A stretch of DNA of 64,000 bases, from NCBI RefSeq assembly GCF_007431345.1, contig NZ_CP041730.1, positions 744,001 through 808,000 on the forward strand, written 5' to 3'. The DNA is from Chitinimonas arctica (GTDB taxonomy: Bacteria; Pseudomonadota; Gammaproteobacteria; Burkholderiales; Chitinimonadaceae). The notes beneath the pieces are model-generated. The model had not been told where the DNA came from and made no database searches. It saw nothing but the letters and a program-made list of their open reading frames with translations. This document shows, one piece after another, positions 47,099-56,399 of the stretch (positions within the stretch are counted from its first letter, which is position 1; the number at the start of each line of letters is the position of its first letter). Position numbers and translations under genes: made by a program.

Positions 47099-48354
47099 TG
47101 ACAACCCAAACCCTCAAGATCCTTGCCGCGGTGCTGGCCACTGCCACCGTAGGCGCAGCCGGCGGCTACTGGTTGGCGCAACAGCGCATGGCTGGCCCGG
47201 CGGCGGACCTGTCCGCCGTTGCCACCGGCGCGGCGCCGGAGCGCAAAACCTTGTATTGGTATGACCCCATGGTGCCCGACCAGCACTTCGACAAAGGCGG
47301 CAAGTCGCCCTTCATGGACATGCAGCTGGTACCCAAGTACGCCGACGAGGTCGGCGCTACGGCTGGCGTCAGGATTGATCCGGGCGTCCGCCAAAACCTG
47401 GGTATGCGCTTGGCCAAAGTCGAGCGGGCCAGCATGTCGCCAACGATTAGCGCGGTCGCCAGCGTGCAGTTCAACGAGCGAGACGTGGCGGTGGTGCAGG
47501 CCCGTAGCGGCGGATTTGTGGAGCGCGTCTACGCTCGGGCGCCGGGGGACGTAGTCGTTGCCGGCGCCCCCCTGGCCGACGTGCTGGTACCCGAATGGGC
47601 TGCCGCACAAACCGAATTCCTGGCGCTGGCCAATAGCGGCGACCGAAGCCTGCTGGAGGCCGCACGCCAGCGCCTGCGCCTGACTGGCATGCCGGAGGGA
47701 CTGATCGCCCTGGTGGAAAAAACCGGCAGGGTGCATGCGGTGACGCCCATTGCCACGCCCATTGCCGGGGTAATCCAGACCCTGGAAGTCCGCATGGGAA
47801 TGACCTTGAGTGCCGGCATGACCCTGGCCCGCGTCAATGGTCTCGCTACCGTCTGGCTGGAAGCAGCGGTACCGGAAGCACAAGCAGGGCAGATCAATTT
47901 GGCCCAAACGGTGGCTGCACGCTTCGCCGCCTATCCCGGCGAAGCCTTCAAGGGCAAGGTGATCGCCATCTTGCCCGAGGCCAATGCCGACAGCCGTACG
48001 CTACGGGTACGGGTGGAAATGTCCAACGCCAAAGGCCGTTTCAAGCCTGGCATGTTTGCGCAATTGCAACTGGCGGCAGGCGAATCCACGCCGGCCTTGA
48101 TTGTTCCGTCCGAAGCCGTGATCCGAACCGGCAAGCGCAATGTCGTGATCGTCGCCCTTGACGGAAACCGCTTCCAGCCGGTGGAAGTCGAGCTGGGCTC
48201 CGAAGTCGGCGACAAGACCGAGATACGCAGGGGGCTGCTGGCGGGCCAGCAAGTGGTCGCCTCCGGCCAGTTCCTGATCGATTCCGAAGCCAGCCTGATC
48301 GGCGCAGTCGCACGCCTGGACGGCGCGGCTGCCATCGAGGGAGCCCGGCCATGA
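47098..48354 (+). CDS. cusB: Membrane-fusion protein of Cu/Ag efflux pump (CusB type)
   Basis: 418 residues. N-terminal membrane anchor, then the heavy-metal-binding element YWYDPMVPDQHF...KSPFMDMQLVPKYADE, typical of CusB, with Met residues for Cu(I)/Ag(I). Lipoyl/beta-barrel adaptor segments follow. It overlaps both neighbours by a few bases, so the three pump genes form a tight operon. Cu/Ag specificity is inferred from the PM...MDM motif and from the pump's Met residue. Confidence 0.92.
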   Translation: MTTQTLKILAAVLATATVGAAGGYWLAQQRMAGPAADLSAVATGAAPERKTLYWYDPMVPDQHFDKGGKSPFMDMQLVPKYADEVGATAGVRIDPGVRQNLGMRLAKVERASMSPTISAVASVQFNERDVAVVQARSGGFVERVYARAPGDVVVAGAPLADVLVPEWAAAQTEFLALANSGDRSLLEAARQRLRLTGMPEGLIALVEKTGRVHAVTPIATPIAGVIQTLEVRMGMTLSAGMTLARVNGLATVWLEAAVPEAQAGQINLAQTVAARFAAYPGEAFKGKVIAILPEANADSRTLRVRVEMSNAKGRFKPGMFAQLQLAAGESTPALIVPSEAVIRTGKRNVVIVALDGNRFQPVEVELGSEVGDKTEIRRGLLAGQQVVASGQFLIDSEASLIGAVARLDGAAAIEGARP

Positions 48355-51300
48355 TCGAAAAACTGATCCGCTGGTCCATCGCCAATCGCTTCCTGGTGCT
48401 ATTGGCCACGCTTTTCCTGGCCGCTTGGGGCATATGGGCGGTCAGGACCACCCCGCTGGATGCACTGCCGGACCTGTCGGATGTGCAGGTGATCATTCGT
48501 ACCAGCTATCCAGGCCAGGCGCCGCGCATCGTCGAGAACCAGGTCACCTATCCGCTCGCCACCACCATGCTGTCGGTACCCGGCGCCAAGACGGTGCGGG
48601 CTTTTTCCTTCTTTGGCGATAGCTTTGTCTATGTGCTGTTCGAGGATGGCACCGACCTTTATTGGGCCCGCTCGCGGGTGCTGGAATACCTGAATCAGGT
48701 GCAGGGCAAGCTGCCTGCCACGGCCAGGGCGTCGCTGGGACCGGATGCCACCGGCGTGGGGTGGGTCTATGAGTACGCCTTGGTCGACCGGTCCGGCCAG
48801 CATGACCTGGCCCAGCTCAGGGCGCTGCAGGACTGGTTCCTGAAATTCGAGTTGAAGAGCGTGCCCAATGTGGCGGAGGTCGCCAGCATCGGGGGCATGG
48901 TCAAGCAGTACCAGGTGGTGCTCGACCCAGCCAAGCTGGCCGCCTTTGGCATCCCTCACCAACAGGTCATCGAAGCGATCCGCAAGGCCAACCAGGAAAC
49001 GGGGGGTGCCGTGCTGGAACTGGCCGAGACCGAATACATGGTGCGGGCGAGCGGCTATCTCAAAACCCTGGACGACTTCCGCGCCATCCCCCTGCTGGTG
49101 GCCGGCGGGGGCGTGCCGGTACGGCTGGGGGAGGTGGCCACGGTGCAGCTCGGTCCCGAGATGCGGCGCGGCATTGCCGAGTTGGACGGCGAGGGTGAGG
49201 TGGCAGGCGGGGTGGTGATACTGCGTTCAGGCAAGAATGCCCGAACCACCCTGGCAGCGGTGCAGGCCAAGCTGGCCGAGCTGAAGAAAAGCCTGCCGGC
49301 GGGCGTGGAGATCGTGCCGACCTACGACCGCAGCCAATTGATCGACCGGGCGGTGGAAAACCTCAGCCACAAGCTGCTGGAGGAGTTCCTGGTGGTAGCG
49401 GTGGTCTGCGCCCTTTTTCTCCGGCACCTGCGCTCGGCACTGGTCGCCATCGTCGCCCTGCCGTTGGGGATCCTTGCAGCCTTTATCGTCATGCGCTGGC
49501 AGGGGGTGAACGCCAATATCATGTCGCTGGGCGGTATTGCCATCGCCATCGGTGCCATGGTGGATGCCGCCGTGGTGATGGTCGAAAATGCGCACAAGCA
49601 CATCGAAGCCTGGCAGCATCGGCATCCCGATCAGACGCTGGAGGGCGGCCACCACTGGCAAGTGATGTCCGCTGCGGCGGTCGAGGTCGGCCCCGCGCTG
49701 TTCTTTTCCCTATTGATCGTCACCCTCAGCTTTATTCCGGTATTTACCTTGGAAGCGCAAGAGGGCCGGCTCTTCGGTCCGCTGGCGTTTACCAAGACCT
49801 ATGCGATGGCGGCGGCAGCCGGCCTGTCGGTGACCTTGATCCCGGTATTGATGGGCTACTGGATACGCGGACGCATCCCCGATGAGCAGCAGAACCCGCT
49901 CAACCGTGTACTGGTCCGGCTGTACAAACCGGTGCTGGACCTGGTGTTGCGTTGGCCTAAATTCACCGTGGCAATCAGCGTACTCGCCTTATCGACCACC
50001 ATCTGGCCCCTCGCCCGGCTGGGCGGCGAGTTCATGCCACCGCTTGACGAGGGCGATCTGCTTTATATGCCTTCGGCACTGCCCGGCCTGTCGGCGGCAA
50101 AGGCGGGCGAGCTGTTGCAGCAGTCCGATAGGCTGATCAAGACCGTGCCCGAGGTGGCGACCGTATTCGGCAAAGCCGGCCGCGCCGAAACCGCCACCGA
50201 CCCGGCGCCGATGGAGATGTTCGAGACCACCATCCGTTTCAAGCCTCGCGAGCAATGGCGCTCGGGCATGACGCCGGAAAAACTGGTCGATGAACTCGAT
50301 AAGGTAGTGAACGTGCCGGGGCTGTCGAATATCTGGGTGCCGCCTATCCGCAACCGTATCGATATGCTGGCCACCGGTATCAAGAGCCCGATCGGGGTGA
50401 AGGTGGCGGGCAGCGATCTGGCCGCGATCGACCAGATCGCGCAGCAGGTCGAACGGGTCGCCAAGACCGTGCCGGGCGTATCGTCGGCGTTGGCGGAGCG
50501 GCTCACCGGTGGCCGCTATATCGATGTAGATATCGACCGAATGGCCGCCGGCCGCTACGGCCTGAATATCGCCGATGTGCAGTCGGTAGTCGCCAGCGCC
50601 ATCGGCGGGGACAACGTCGGCGAGACGGTGGAGGGCCTGGCGCGTTTTCCCATCAATGTCCGCTACCCGCGCGAAATCCGTGACTCGCTGGAAGGTCTGC
50701 GTAGCCTACCCATCCTGACGCCAGCGGGTGCGCAGATCACGCTGGGTACCGTCGCGCAGATCAAGGTCAGCGAAGGCCCGCCCATGCTCAAGAGCGAAAA
50801 CGCCCGACCGTCCGGCTGGGTCTATATCGACGTGCGCGACCGTGATCTTGCTTCGGTGGTCACCGACCTCCGCACCACAATCGATCGCGAGGTCAAACTG
50901 CAGCCTGGCATTAGCCTTAGCTACTCAGGCCAATTCGAGTTTCTGGAACGCGCCAAGGCTCGCCTCAAGCTGGTGGTGCCGGCTACCTTGCTGATCATCT
51001 TTGTGCTGCTCTACTTGACCTTCCGCCGTCTCGATGAGGCCGTCCTGATCATGGCCACCCTGCCCTTCGCCCTGGTGGGTGGGGTCTGGTTCCTCTATCT
51101 GCTCGGTTACAACCTTTCGGTGGCTACCGGCGTCGGCTTTATTGCGCTGGCTGGCGTAGCCGCAGAGTTTGGCGTGGTAATGCTGCTTTACCTTAAACAG
51201 GCCGTGACGGAACGCGAAGCCGAAGCGTCGATATTGTCCGCCGAGAGTTTGGACGACGCCATCCGTGAAGGCGCGGTCCGGCGGGTGAGGCCCAAGGCCA

Positions 51301-51491
51301 TGACGGTAGCGGTGATTCTGGGGGGCTTGCTGCCCATTCTGCTGGGGAGTGGGACCGGAAGCGAAGTAATGAGCAGGATTGCGGCACCCATGGTGGGGGG
51401 GATGATTACCGCGCCGCTACTATCGATGCTGGTGATTCCGGCGGTTTTTCGGTTGGTACGGAGGCGCTTTCTGGACGTCCCGATACCGTGA
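48351..51491 (+). CDS. cusA: Heavy-metal RND pump (CusA type)
   Basis: 1046 residues, HME-RND inner-membrane transporter with two sets of membrane segments and large periplasmic loops. Seen: N-terminal helix LIRWSIANRFLVLLATLFLAAWG, TPLDALPDLSDVQVIIRTSYPGQAP, DPAPMEMFETTI and NRIDMLATGIKSP, the last two being CusA segments with copper-binding methionines. The proton relay region GGIAIAIGAMVDAAVVMVENAHK is intact. Likely exports Cu(I)/Ag(I) from periplasm or cytoplasm. Confidence 0.95.
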   Translation: MIEKLIRWSIANRFLVLLATLFLAAWGIWAVRTTPLDALPDLSDVQVIIRTSYPGQAPRIVENQVTYPLATTMLSVPGAKTVRAFSFFGDSFVYVLFEDGTDLYWARSRVLEYLNQVQGKLPATARASLGPDATGVGWVYEYALVDRSGQHDLAQLRALQDWFLKFELKSVPNVAEVASIGGMVKQYQVVLDPAKLAAFGIPHQQVIEAIRKANQETGGAVLELAETEYMVRASGYLKTLDDFRAIPLLVAGGGVPVRLGEVATVQLGPEMRRGIAELDGEGEVAGGVVILRSGKNARTTLAAVQAKLAELKKSLPAGVEIVPTYDRSQLIDRAVENLSHKLLEEFLVVAVVCALFLRHLRSALVAIVALPLGILAAFIVMRWQGVNANIMSLGGIAIAIGAMVDAAVVMVENAHKHIEAWQHRHPDQTLEGGHHWQVMSAAAVEVGPALFFSLLIVTLSFIPVFTLEAQEGRLFGPLAFTKTYAMAAAAGLSVTLIPVLMGYWIRGRIPDEQQNPLNRVLVRLYKPVLDLVLRWPKFTVAISVLALSTTIWPLARLGGEFMPPLDEGDLLYMPSALPGLSAAKAGELLQQSDRLIKTVPEVATVFGKAGRAETATDPAPMEMFETTIRFKPREQWRSGMTPEKLVDELDKVVNVPGLSNIWVPPIRNRIDMLATGIKSPIGVKVAGSDLAAIDQIAQQVERVAKTVPGVSSALAERLTGGRYIDVDIDRMAAGRYGLNIADVQSVVASAIGGDNVGETVEGLARFPINVRYPREIRDSLEGLRSLPILTPAGAQITLGTVAQIKVSEGPPMLKSENARPSGWVYIDVRDRDLASVVTDLRTTIDREVKLQPGISLSYSGQFEFLERAKARLKLVVPATLLIIFVLLYLTFRRLDEAVLIMATLPFALVGGVWFLYLLGYNLSVATGVGFIALAGVAAEFGVVMLLYLKQAVTEREAEASILSAESLDDAIREGAVRRVRPKAMTVAVILGGLLPILLGSGTGSEVMSRIAAPMVGGMITAPLLSMLVIPAVFRLVRRRFLDVPIP

Positions 51492-51660
51492 GCGGTGGGA
51501 TCGCAGGCAATTGCTCACTTGCGTCTTGTTCAAAGCACCCTCAACACCATTCATCCGGGAGTTCGCCAAGTTGGACTCATCCTGCCTATAGCAAAACAGC
51601 CAGCGCTCGCTTATCGGCGCCGGATTTGTTCCCGACATCCCATCCGCCGAGGTTCCAGCC

Positions 51661-52443
51661 ATGCGAACGACGATTTTCCTTGCTATTGCATCTCTTTATT
51701 TGCCGCTGGCCGCTCAGGCCGCCGAAAAAGTGGTGCTTTACGGCGACGATGACTATCCCCCCTACTCCTATGTCGAGCAGGGGCAATTCAAAGGAATCTA
51801 TGTCGATTTTCTCAAGCGTGCCGCCGGCAAGCTCGACGGCTACGAGGTGGAACTCAAGCCCGTGCCGTGGAAGCGCGGCTTAGCCACGCTGGAAAGCGGC
51901 GAAGCCATGGCGCTGTTCCCGCCATATTTGCGTAAAGAGCGTGCTTATATCCAGCCCTATTCAGTTTCCATGTATACCGAAACCATCGTGATCGTGTGCA
52001 ATGAACAAAGCATGAGCAAGCCGCGCAAGAAATTCCCCGAAGATTTCGGTGACATCGCCATCGGGGTCAACGCGGGTTTCGTGCTGTCGGATAGCATACT
52101 TGCCGCGCAAAAAGCCGGTACGGCACGGATCGTGGAAGTCAAAGGCACCGACGCGAACCTTGCCAAGCTGGCCAGCAATCGCATCGGATGCTATGCCAAC
52201 GATCGCCTATCGATTTATTACGCGCTTAAAAAGATGAAGGCCGCGCCCAATGCCGCCGCCGAGGTGAAGGCGCTCAAACTCAACGACACGGTACAGCTTT
52301 CCAGCGAGGACGCATTTGTCGGCTTTAGCGCCAAGAATGCCGCGCCATACAAAGCGGACTTTATCAACAAACTCAACGCCGGCATTGAAAAAGCCAAGAA
52401 GGAAAACGTAGTCGGCAATCTCATCAGTACCTATGCGATGTAG
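51661..52443 (+). CDS. Periplasmic solute-binding protein (SBP_bac_3-like)
   Basis: 260 residues, signal peptide (ends AAQAAEKVV). The mature protein opens VVLYGDDDYPPYSYVEQGQFKGIYVDFLKRAA, the typical start of family-3 amino-acid-binding proteins. GAGG about nine bases before ATG. No permease genes are near, so it may be an orphan sensor or scavenger. It ends 18 bases from the convergent LysR gene. Confidence 0.85.
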   Translation: MRTTIFLAIASLYLPLAAQAAEKVVLYGDDDYPPYSYVEQGQFKGIYVDFLKRAAGKLDGYEVELKPVPWKRGLATLESGEAMALFPPYLRKERAYIQPYSVSMYTETIVIVCNEQSMSKPRKKFPEDFGDIAIGVNAGFVLSDSILAAQKAGTARIVEVKGTDANLAKLASNRIGCYANDRLSIYYALKKMKAAPNAAAEVKALKLNDTVQLSSEDAFVGFSAKNAAPYKADFINKLNAGIEKAKKENVVGNLISTYAM

Positions 52444-52461
52444 ATCCAGCCCTATGCATGG

Positions 52462-53382
52462 CTAATTCAGTATCCTGTCCCAATAAGCCGGCTCCCCAAA
52501 AGCATTGCGCAGATGGGCAATAAATAGCTGCGCTTTCGCGGCATGTGAACGGCCCGGCATACGTACCGCGTGTATACCGGGCCGTATCTTCATCTGAGCG
52601 CTGTAATAAGTAGGAAAAATAGAGACCAACTGCCCTGATTCCATCGCATCGCAAACCATCCAGCTTGCCAGATGAACGATACCGATGCCGGCCAGTGCCG
52701 CCTGCAATAGGGATTCGGTGTCGTCCGAGCGAAAGCTGCCCCGTATAGGCAGCGGCGCTTCGCGATTTACGCCGGGGTAACACCACCATCCCGCGGGCAC
52801 GGGGGGCGTCGCCACCGCCAGGCAATTGTGCTGGAGCAGGTCTTGTGGGGTAGCGGGTCGGCCATGCCGCGCCAAATAGGCCGGACTGGCACAGGTCAGC
52901 CTGTGTAGCGGCGCCAGCGTGGTGGCCACCAGATCGCTATCGGGAAGCACGCCTATGCGCACCGCGACATCTACCCTTTGCTTAGACAGGTCGACGATTT
53001 CGTCACTGACATGCAAATCAACTTCCATCAAAGGGTACCGGCTTAAAAAAACGGCAACCGCCGGTGCGATATGACGCCTGCCGAATGCGGAGGGCGCCGT
53101 CACGGTCAGCAAGCCACGCGGGTCGCCATTCAACTCGGACATCGCCTGCCTGGCATCGTCCAGCTCTGCCGCGATGTTCCTGGCTCGGGGCAGAAATTGT
53201 TCTCCCGAATCGGTCAGCAGCAAGCGCCTTGAACTACGGTGAAATAATTTGATGCCCAGCTCTGCCTCCAGTGCGTCCATCTTTCTGGAGATCGACGAGA
53301 CGGCCACATCGTGCCTTTTCGCCACTGCTGAGAGGCTGCCTGCCTGGACGACTTCCAAGAAAATCTGTATGGCATCAAACAT
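52462..53382 (-). CDS. LysR-family transcriptional regulator
   Basis: 306 residues. N-terminal HTH (FLEVVQAGSLSAVAKRHDVAVSSISRKMDALE...LFHRSSRRLLLTDSG) and C-terminal effector domain. Divergent from an exported MBL-fold gene across a 129-bp gap holding three CGCAAAG half-sites, so it probably regulates that gene and itself. Confidence 0.92.
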   Translation of the reverse strand: MFDAIQIFLEVVQAGSLSAVAKRHDVAVSSISRKMDALEAELGIKLFHRSSRRLLLTDSGEQFLPRARNIAAELDDARQAMSELNGDPRGLLTVTAPSAFGRRHIAPAVAVFLSRYPLMEVDLHVSDEIVDLSKQRVDVAVRIGVLPDSDLVATTLAPLHRLTCASPAYLARHGRPATPQDLLQHNCLAVATPPVPAGWWCYPGVNREAPLPIRGSFRSDDTESLLQAALAGIGIVHLASWMVCDAMESGQLVSIFPTYYSAQMKIRPGIHAVRMPGRSHAAKAQLFIAHLRNAFGEPAYWDRILN

Positions 53383-53399
53383 GGCAGGGCCCGGCTAAG

Positions 53400-53458
53400 C
53401 TTTGCGAAAAACGCAAAGATGGTTTGCAATTAGACGGACTGTATCGATTTTCGCAAAG
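53400..53458. promoter_or_regulatory. Operator with three CGCAAAG half-sites
   Basis: CTTTGCG-AAAAA-CGCAAAG (53400-53418) is a perfect inverted repeat, and a third CGCAAAG lies at 53452-53458. The arrangement fits LysR-type binding and activation sites in the divergent promoter. Confidence 0.5.
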
Positions 53459-53511
53459 AAATAGTATCGCACCCATCAACAACGGCTGGCGAATAACCAA
53501 AGAAAGTGAAT

Positions 53512-54486
53512 ATGATCAAAAACACATTCCACAAGTTGGCTCGTGCTGCTTTGCATCTGTCTATCGCCGGGGCATTTGGCATGAGCAGCAGCGTCGCATT
53601 TGCAGCCGCGCCCATGGTAAAAACTTCCGCACCCGCTTATTACCGCAGCATGCTGGGGGCGTTCGAAGTGACCGCGCTCAGCGACGGCACGGTCAAACTG
53701 CCGGTCGATAAAATTCTTATGGCGCCGGAACAGAAAACCACCGAAGCCCTGGCAAAATCATTTTTGAAAGCACCGCTGGAAACCTCGGTGAATGCCTACC
53801 TGGTCAATACCGGCAACAAGCTGATCTTGATCGATGCCGGCGCCGGCAGCCTGTTTGGACCTACCCTGGGCAAGTTGATCGCCAATCTCAAGGCCTCCGG
53901 CTATGAGCCTTCGCAAATTGACGACATCTACATTACCCATCTGCACCCCGATCACGTCGGCGGCGTGATGGGCAATACAGAAATGGCTTTTAGCAATGCC
54001 AACATACACGTCGATCAAGCAGAGGCGGATTACTGGCTGAGCCCAAAGAACCTGGAACAGGCACCGGCCGAAGCCAAAGGCTTTTTCCAAGGCGCGGTCG
54101 CTTCGCTTGGTCCTTACAAGGCGGCCAACAAGCTGCGGACCTTTAGCCGTGATGGCGAATTGGCGCCCGGCCTGACAGCCCATTCCACCTATGGACATAC
54201 TGCCGGCCACACATCCTATCTCGTTGAAAGCCAAGGCGAAAAAATGCTGGTTGTCGGTGACTTGATCCACGTCGCCGCAGTGCAGCTGGACAAACCCGAG
54301 ATAACGGTAACGTTCGACTCGCGCGCCAAGGAAGCCGCCGCCATGCGCCAGAAAGTCTTTGCCCAGGCTGCAAAGGACGGAGTCATCGTCGCCGCCACGC
54401 ATATACAGTTTCCTGGCATGGGTCGACTGAAAAAAAGCGGGGCCGGCTATCAGTGGCTACCGGTGAATTTCACGCAGATGCCTTAA
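53512..54486 (+). CDS. Exported metallo-beta-lactamase-fold hydrolase, intact metal site
   Basis: 324 residues, signal peptide (ends AFAAAP). Full MBL zinc motif ITHLHPDHVGG, then GHTAGHTSYLV, GDLIHV and a final ATHIQFPG. It belongs to the broad group including lactonases and uncharacterised periplasmic hydrolases. With a quorum system 11 kb away a lactonase role is conceivable but unsupported. ATG at 53512 follows GAAAG; GTG at 53506 is possible. Confidence 0.87.
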   Translation: MIKNTFHKLARAALHLSIAGAFGMSSSVAFAAAPMVKTSAPAYYRSMLGAFEVTALSDGTVKLPVDKILMAPEQKTTEALAKSFLKAPLETSVNAYLVNTGNKLILIDAGAGSLFGPTLGKLIANLKASGYEPSQIDDIYITHLHPDHVGGVMGNTEMAFSNANIHVDQAEADYWLSPKNLEQAPAEAKGFFQGAVASLGPYKAANKLRTFSRDGELAPGLTAHSTYGHTAGHTSYLVESQGEKMLVVGDLIHVAAVQLDKPEITVTFDSRAKEAAAMRQKVFAQAAKDGVIVAATHIQFPGMGRLKKSGAGYQWLPVNFTQMP

Positions 54487-54526
54487 AAATTGGTGTTGAT
54501 GCGGGAAGTCTGCGCGTAGCCCCTAC

Positions 54527-54555
54527 GGCAGCCCAGCGCACCGCTCTGGGCTGCC
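54527..54555. terminator. Hairpin between convergent MBL and toxin genes
   Basis: Ten-base perfect arms GGCAGCCCAG/CTGGGCTGCC with a nine-base loop lie 41 bases past the MBL stop and before the convergent toxin gene end. No T-run is visible on either strand. Confidence 0.55.
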
Positions 54556-54609
54556 TGGTTGACTAGGCGATTGCTTATCCCGTGTATGGGATTGTCAGTG
54601 ACAATTTCG

Positions 54610-55332
54610 TCACCTGGTACGAGTGAAGACAGCCCTACTGCGCTCAGCCTCCAACTCATCGAGGGTGGCATTGAAGAAGTCACGCATCGTCTCAAGCGAG
54701 GGTGCGTCTTCCAGGAGCGCGTCATATCCCGCATCCGCAATTGCAGGCTTGGCATGGCGCAGCCGCATCACCGCGGAATCGAGCAGATGGTCTGCGTCAT
54801 GCAGATGGAAAGCCCGCAAGAAATCCGCCGCGGAGTAGCCGTGACGGGTCATCAGCACGTATAAATCAAACCAGTCGCGAGTCTTGGATCGACTGGCAAC
54901 CACCAAGGCCTTCAGCGCAAATATCTCGTCCAGGGTAGCGACACGAAGCATGTCGTCCGGCGTGCCCTTCAGGATCGAGTTTGCAGGTGTATCAAGGCAG
55001 ACCAAGGAGACCTTTACCGTCTCATTGCCATCAAAATTCTGCTGAAAGTCGTACAGATCCAATCCTGCGTTGATGAATTCGTCAATTTCAGTTGCTGGCT
55101 GATTGAGTACCAATGCCGTACCGCGCTGCTGAAGATCCCGCACCATGGCCTGAATCTGGCGCTTAGGGAGTTTTCTACCGTTGTAGGCAAAATCCAGGTC
55201 TTCGCTGAGGCGGTGGCCGATGCGGAGCGCGAGGGCAGTCCCACCGATCAGGACAAATCCACGGAGCCCCGAATGCCACCGGAGCGTTTCCCAAAGGTGC
55301 TGCGTATCAGGCCTGAGCTTGCTCGTATCCAA
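54610..55332 (-). CDS. AbiEii/AbiGii-type nucleotidyltransferase toxin
   Basis: 240 residues. The nucleotidyltransferase motif GGTALALRIGHRLSEDLDF (GG, then S..D.D metal ligands) is characteristic of AbiEii toxins; a later segment LDEIFALKALVVASRSKTRDWFDLY is also typical (KxxxxxxRxKxRDxxDL). It overlaps the upstream gene by 26 bases, as toxin-antitoxin pairs do. AbiE systems work as type IV toxin-antitoxin/phage abortive-infection modules; activity here is inferred. Confidence 0.85.
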   Translation of the reverse strand: MDTSKLRPDTQHLWETLRWHSGLRGFVLIGGTALALRIGHRLSEDLDFAYNGRKLPKRQIQAMVRDLQQRGTALVLNQPATEIDEFINAGLDLYDFQQNFDGNETVKVSLVCLDTPANSILKGTPDDMLRVATLDEIFALKALVVASRSKTRDWFDLYVLMTRHGYSAADFLRAFHLHDADHLLDSAVMRLRHAKPAIADAGYDALLEDAPSLETMRDFFNATLDELEAERSRAVFTRTR

Positions 55333-55789
55333 GACGAATATTCCTTAACAACCGATCGGTAATATGCGCTGCCCGCTTGGCTTCTTCGTCATCGCCGGCA
55401 ATCAGGGCAGCCCATTCCTTCTCAACGGCATCCAAGCCGAAATACACAGCAGCATCGAGCAGCATTTGAAATTTGGGTTGCACCAGCGCAGCGCGAATCA
55501 ACACTGCGGGTTCGGCCGTTGATTTGTACCACACCAAGGTAGGGTACTTATCCCTGAACGTTTTCTTGTCCCTTGCCCGGGTGCTTCCCCCTACCGGGAC
55601 ACCATCAGCAGACAGTACAAGCTGCACATCAAGCGCAGCCAGTAACTTCTCCAGGTCGCGAACCTTGGTAGCACCCGTGCTCTTCTGCCGAGACAGCGTT
55701 TCGGGCGACAGGCCAGCAGCCAGAGCAAGTGCACGCTCCGACTTTCCCTGGCGATGGCATTCCTCAATCAACAGATCCAGCAGCGGCAC
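55307..55789 (-). CDS. Predicted antitoxin paired with AbiEii-like toxin (HTH)
   Basis: 160 residues. The N-terminus MPLLDLLIEECHRQGKSERALALAAGLSPETLSRQ reads as an HTH of the XRE type, unlike the winged HTH of classical AbiEi. The C-terminal half has no recognised domain. GTG start at 55789 with AGGTAAAG before it; no early ATG exists. It precedes and overlaps the toxin gene, and a perfect dyad lies just upstream, fitting autoregulation. Confidence 0.75.
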   Translation of the reverse strand: MPLLDLLIEECHRQGKSERALALAAGLSPETLSRQKSTGATKVRDLEKLLAALDVQLVLSADGVPVGGSTRARDKKTFRDKYPTLVWYKSTAEPAVLIRAALVQPKFQMLLDAAVYFGLDAVEKEWAALIAGDDEEAKRAAHITDRLLRNIRLGYEQAQA

Positions 55790-55807
55790 GGTCTTTACCT
55801 ATAATTT

Positions 55808-55836
55808 CGTCAATACAATAATGTAGTATATTGACG
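55808..55836. promoter_or_regulatory. Candidate autoregulatory operator of the toxin-antitoxin pair
   Basis: Eight-base perfect arms CGTCAATA/TATTGACG with a 13-base AT-rich spacer lie 19-47 bases upstream of the antitoxin start, overlapping where its promoter should be. Confidence 0.55.
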
Positions 55837-55903
55837 TTTCTATCAATATTTCAAGGTGCGCTATAGTGTCGGCGAACACGAAATTTCCGCCGGAACGCCG
55901 AGT

Positions 55904-56350
55904 ATGCCGATAGTTGAAGACAGTATCGATATCGCCACGCCGCGAGCGCGCGTCTACCAGATTACGCAGGACTACAGCGTGCGCTTCGACTGGGACCCCT
56001 TCCCTGATCGCCTCGAAGTCATAGGCGGCGGCGACTACGCCGCGCAAGTCGGCACCCGGGTCCTCGTGCGTTCCAGGTTGGGCATGGAGATGGTGGTCGA
56101 GTTCGTAAACGTCGATCCTCCCGGCCGGGCGAGCATCGCCATGGTGAGCGGCCCTGCCCTATTGAAAAAATTTGCCGGCTCATGGATATTCGATGAGCTT
56201 GAAGATGGACGGACACATGCGAGATTCCGCTATCTGATCCAAGGCAGAAAAGGATTGCTCAAGCCTATAGTGGACGCCGTTGCTGTCGTGTATTTTCGGC
56301 GCGTTGTGCGCAAGCGCCTGGCTGGATTGAAACAGTATTGCGAGCGTTAA
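55904..56350 (+). CDS. SRPBCC (START-like) family protein
   Basis: 148 residues from ATG 55904. The pattern fits a small ligand-binding SRPBCC/polyketide-cyclase-like fold: DSIDIATPRARVYQITQDYSVRFDWDPFPDRLEVIGGG at the start, strands rich in alternating hydrophobics, and a C-terminal helix IVDAVAVVYFRRVVRKRLAGLKQY. No catalytic role can be given. SD is weak, so the start is uncertain. Confidence 0.72.
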   Translation: MPIVEDSIDIATPRARVYQITQDYSVRFDWDPFPDRLEVIGGGDYAAQVGTRVLVRSRLGMEMVVEFVNVDPPGRASIAMVSGPALLKKFAGSWIFDELEDGRTHARFRYLIQGRKGLLKPIVDAVAVVYFRRVVRKRLAGLKQYCER

Positions 56351-56351
56351 A

Positions 56352-56378
56352 AAAGGGCGAACACAACGTGCTCGCCCT
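56352..56378. terminator. Bidirectional terminator between SRPBCC and EF-G genes
   Basis: Arms AAGGGCGA/TCGCCCTT (with further CAC/GTG pairing inside) stand between the two convergent genes. On the minus strand the stem is followed by a run of T, ending the EF-G transcript. Confidence 0.8.
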
Positions 56379-56399
56379 TGTTGAAGTAAAACTATGCCG

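Noticed and set aside
55799..56047. Minus-strand 82-codon frame over the toxin-antitoxin promoter
   Set aside because: It overlaps the SRPBCC gene antisense and the operator; no start signal or family.
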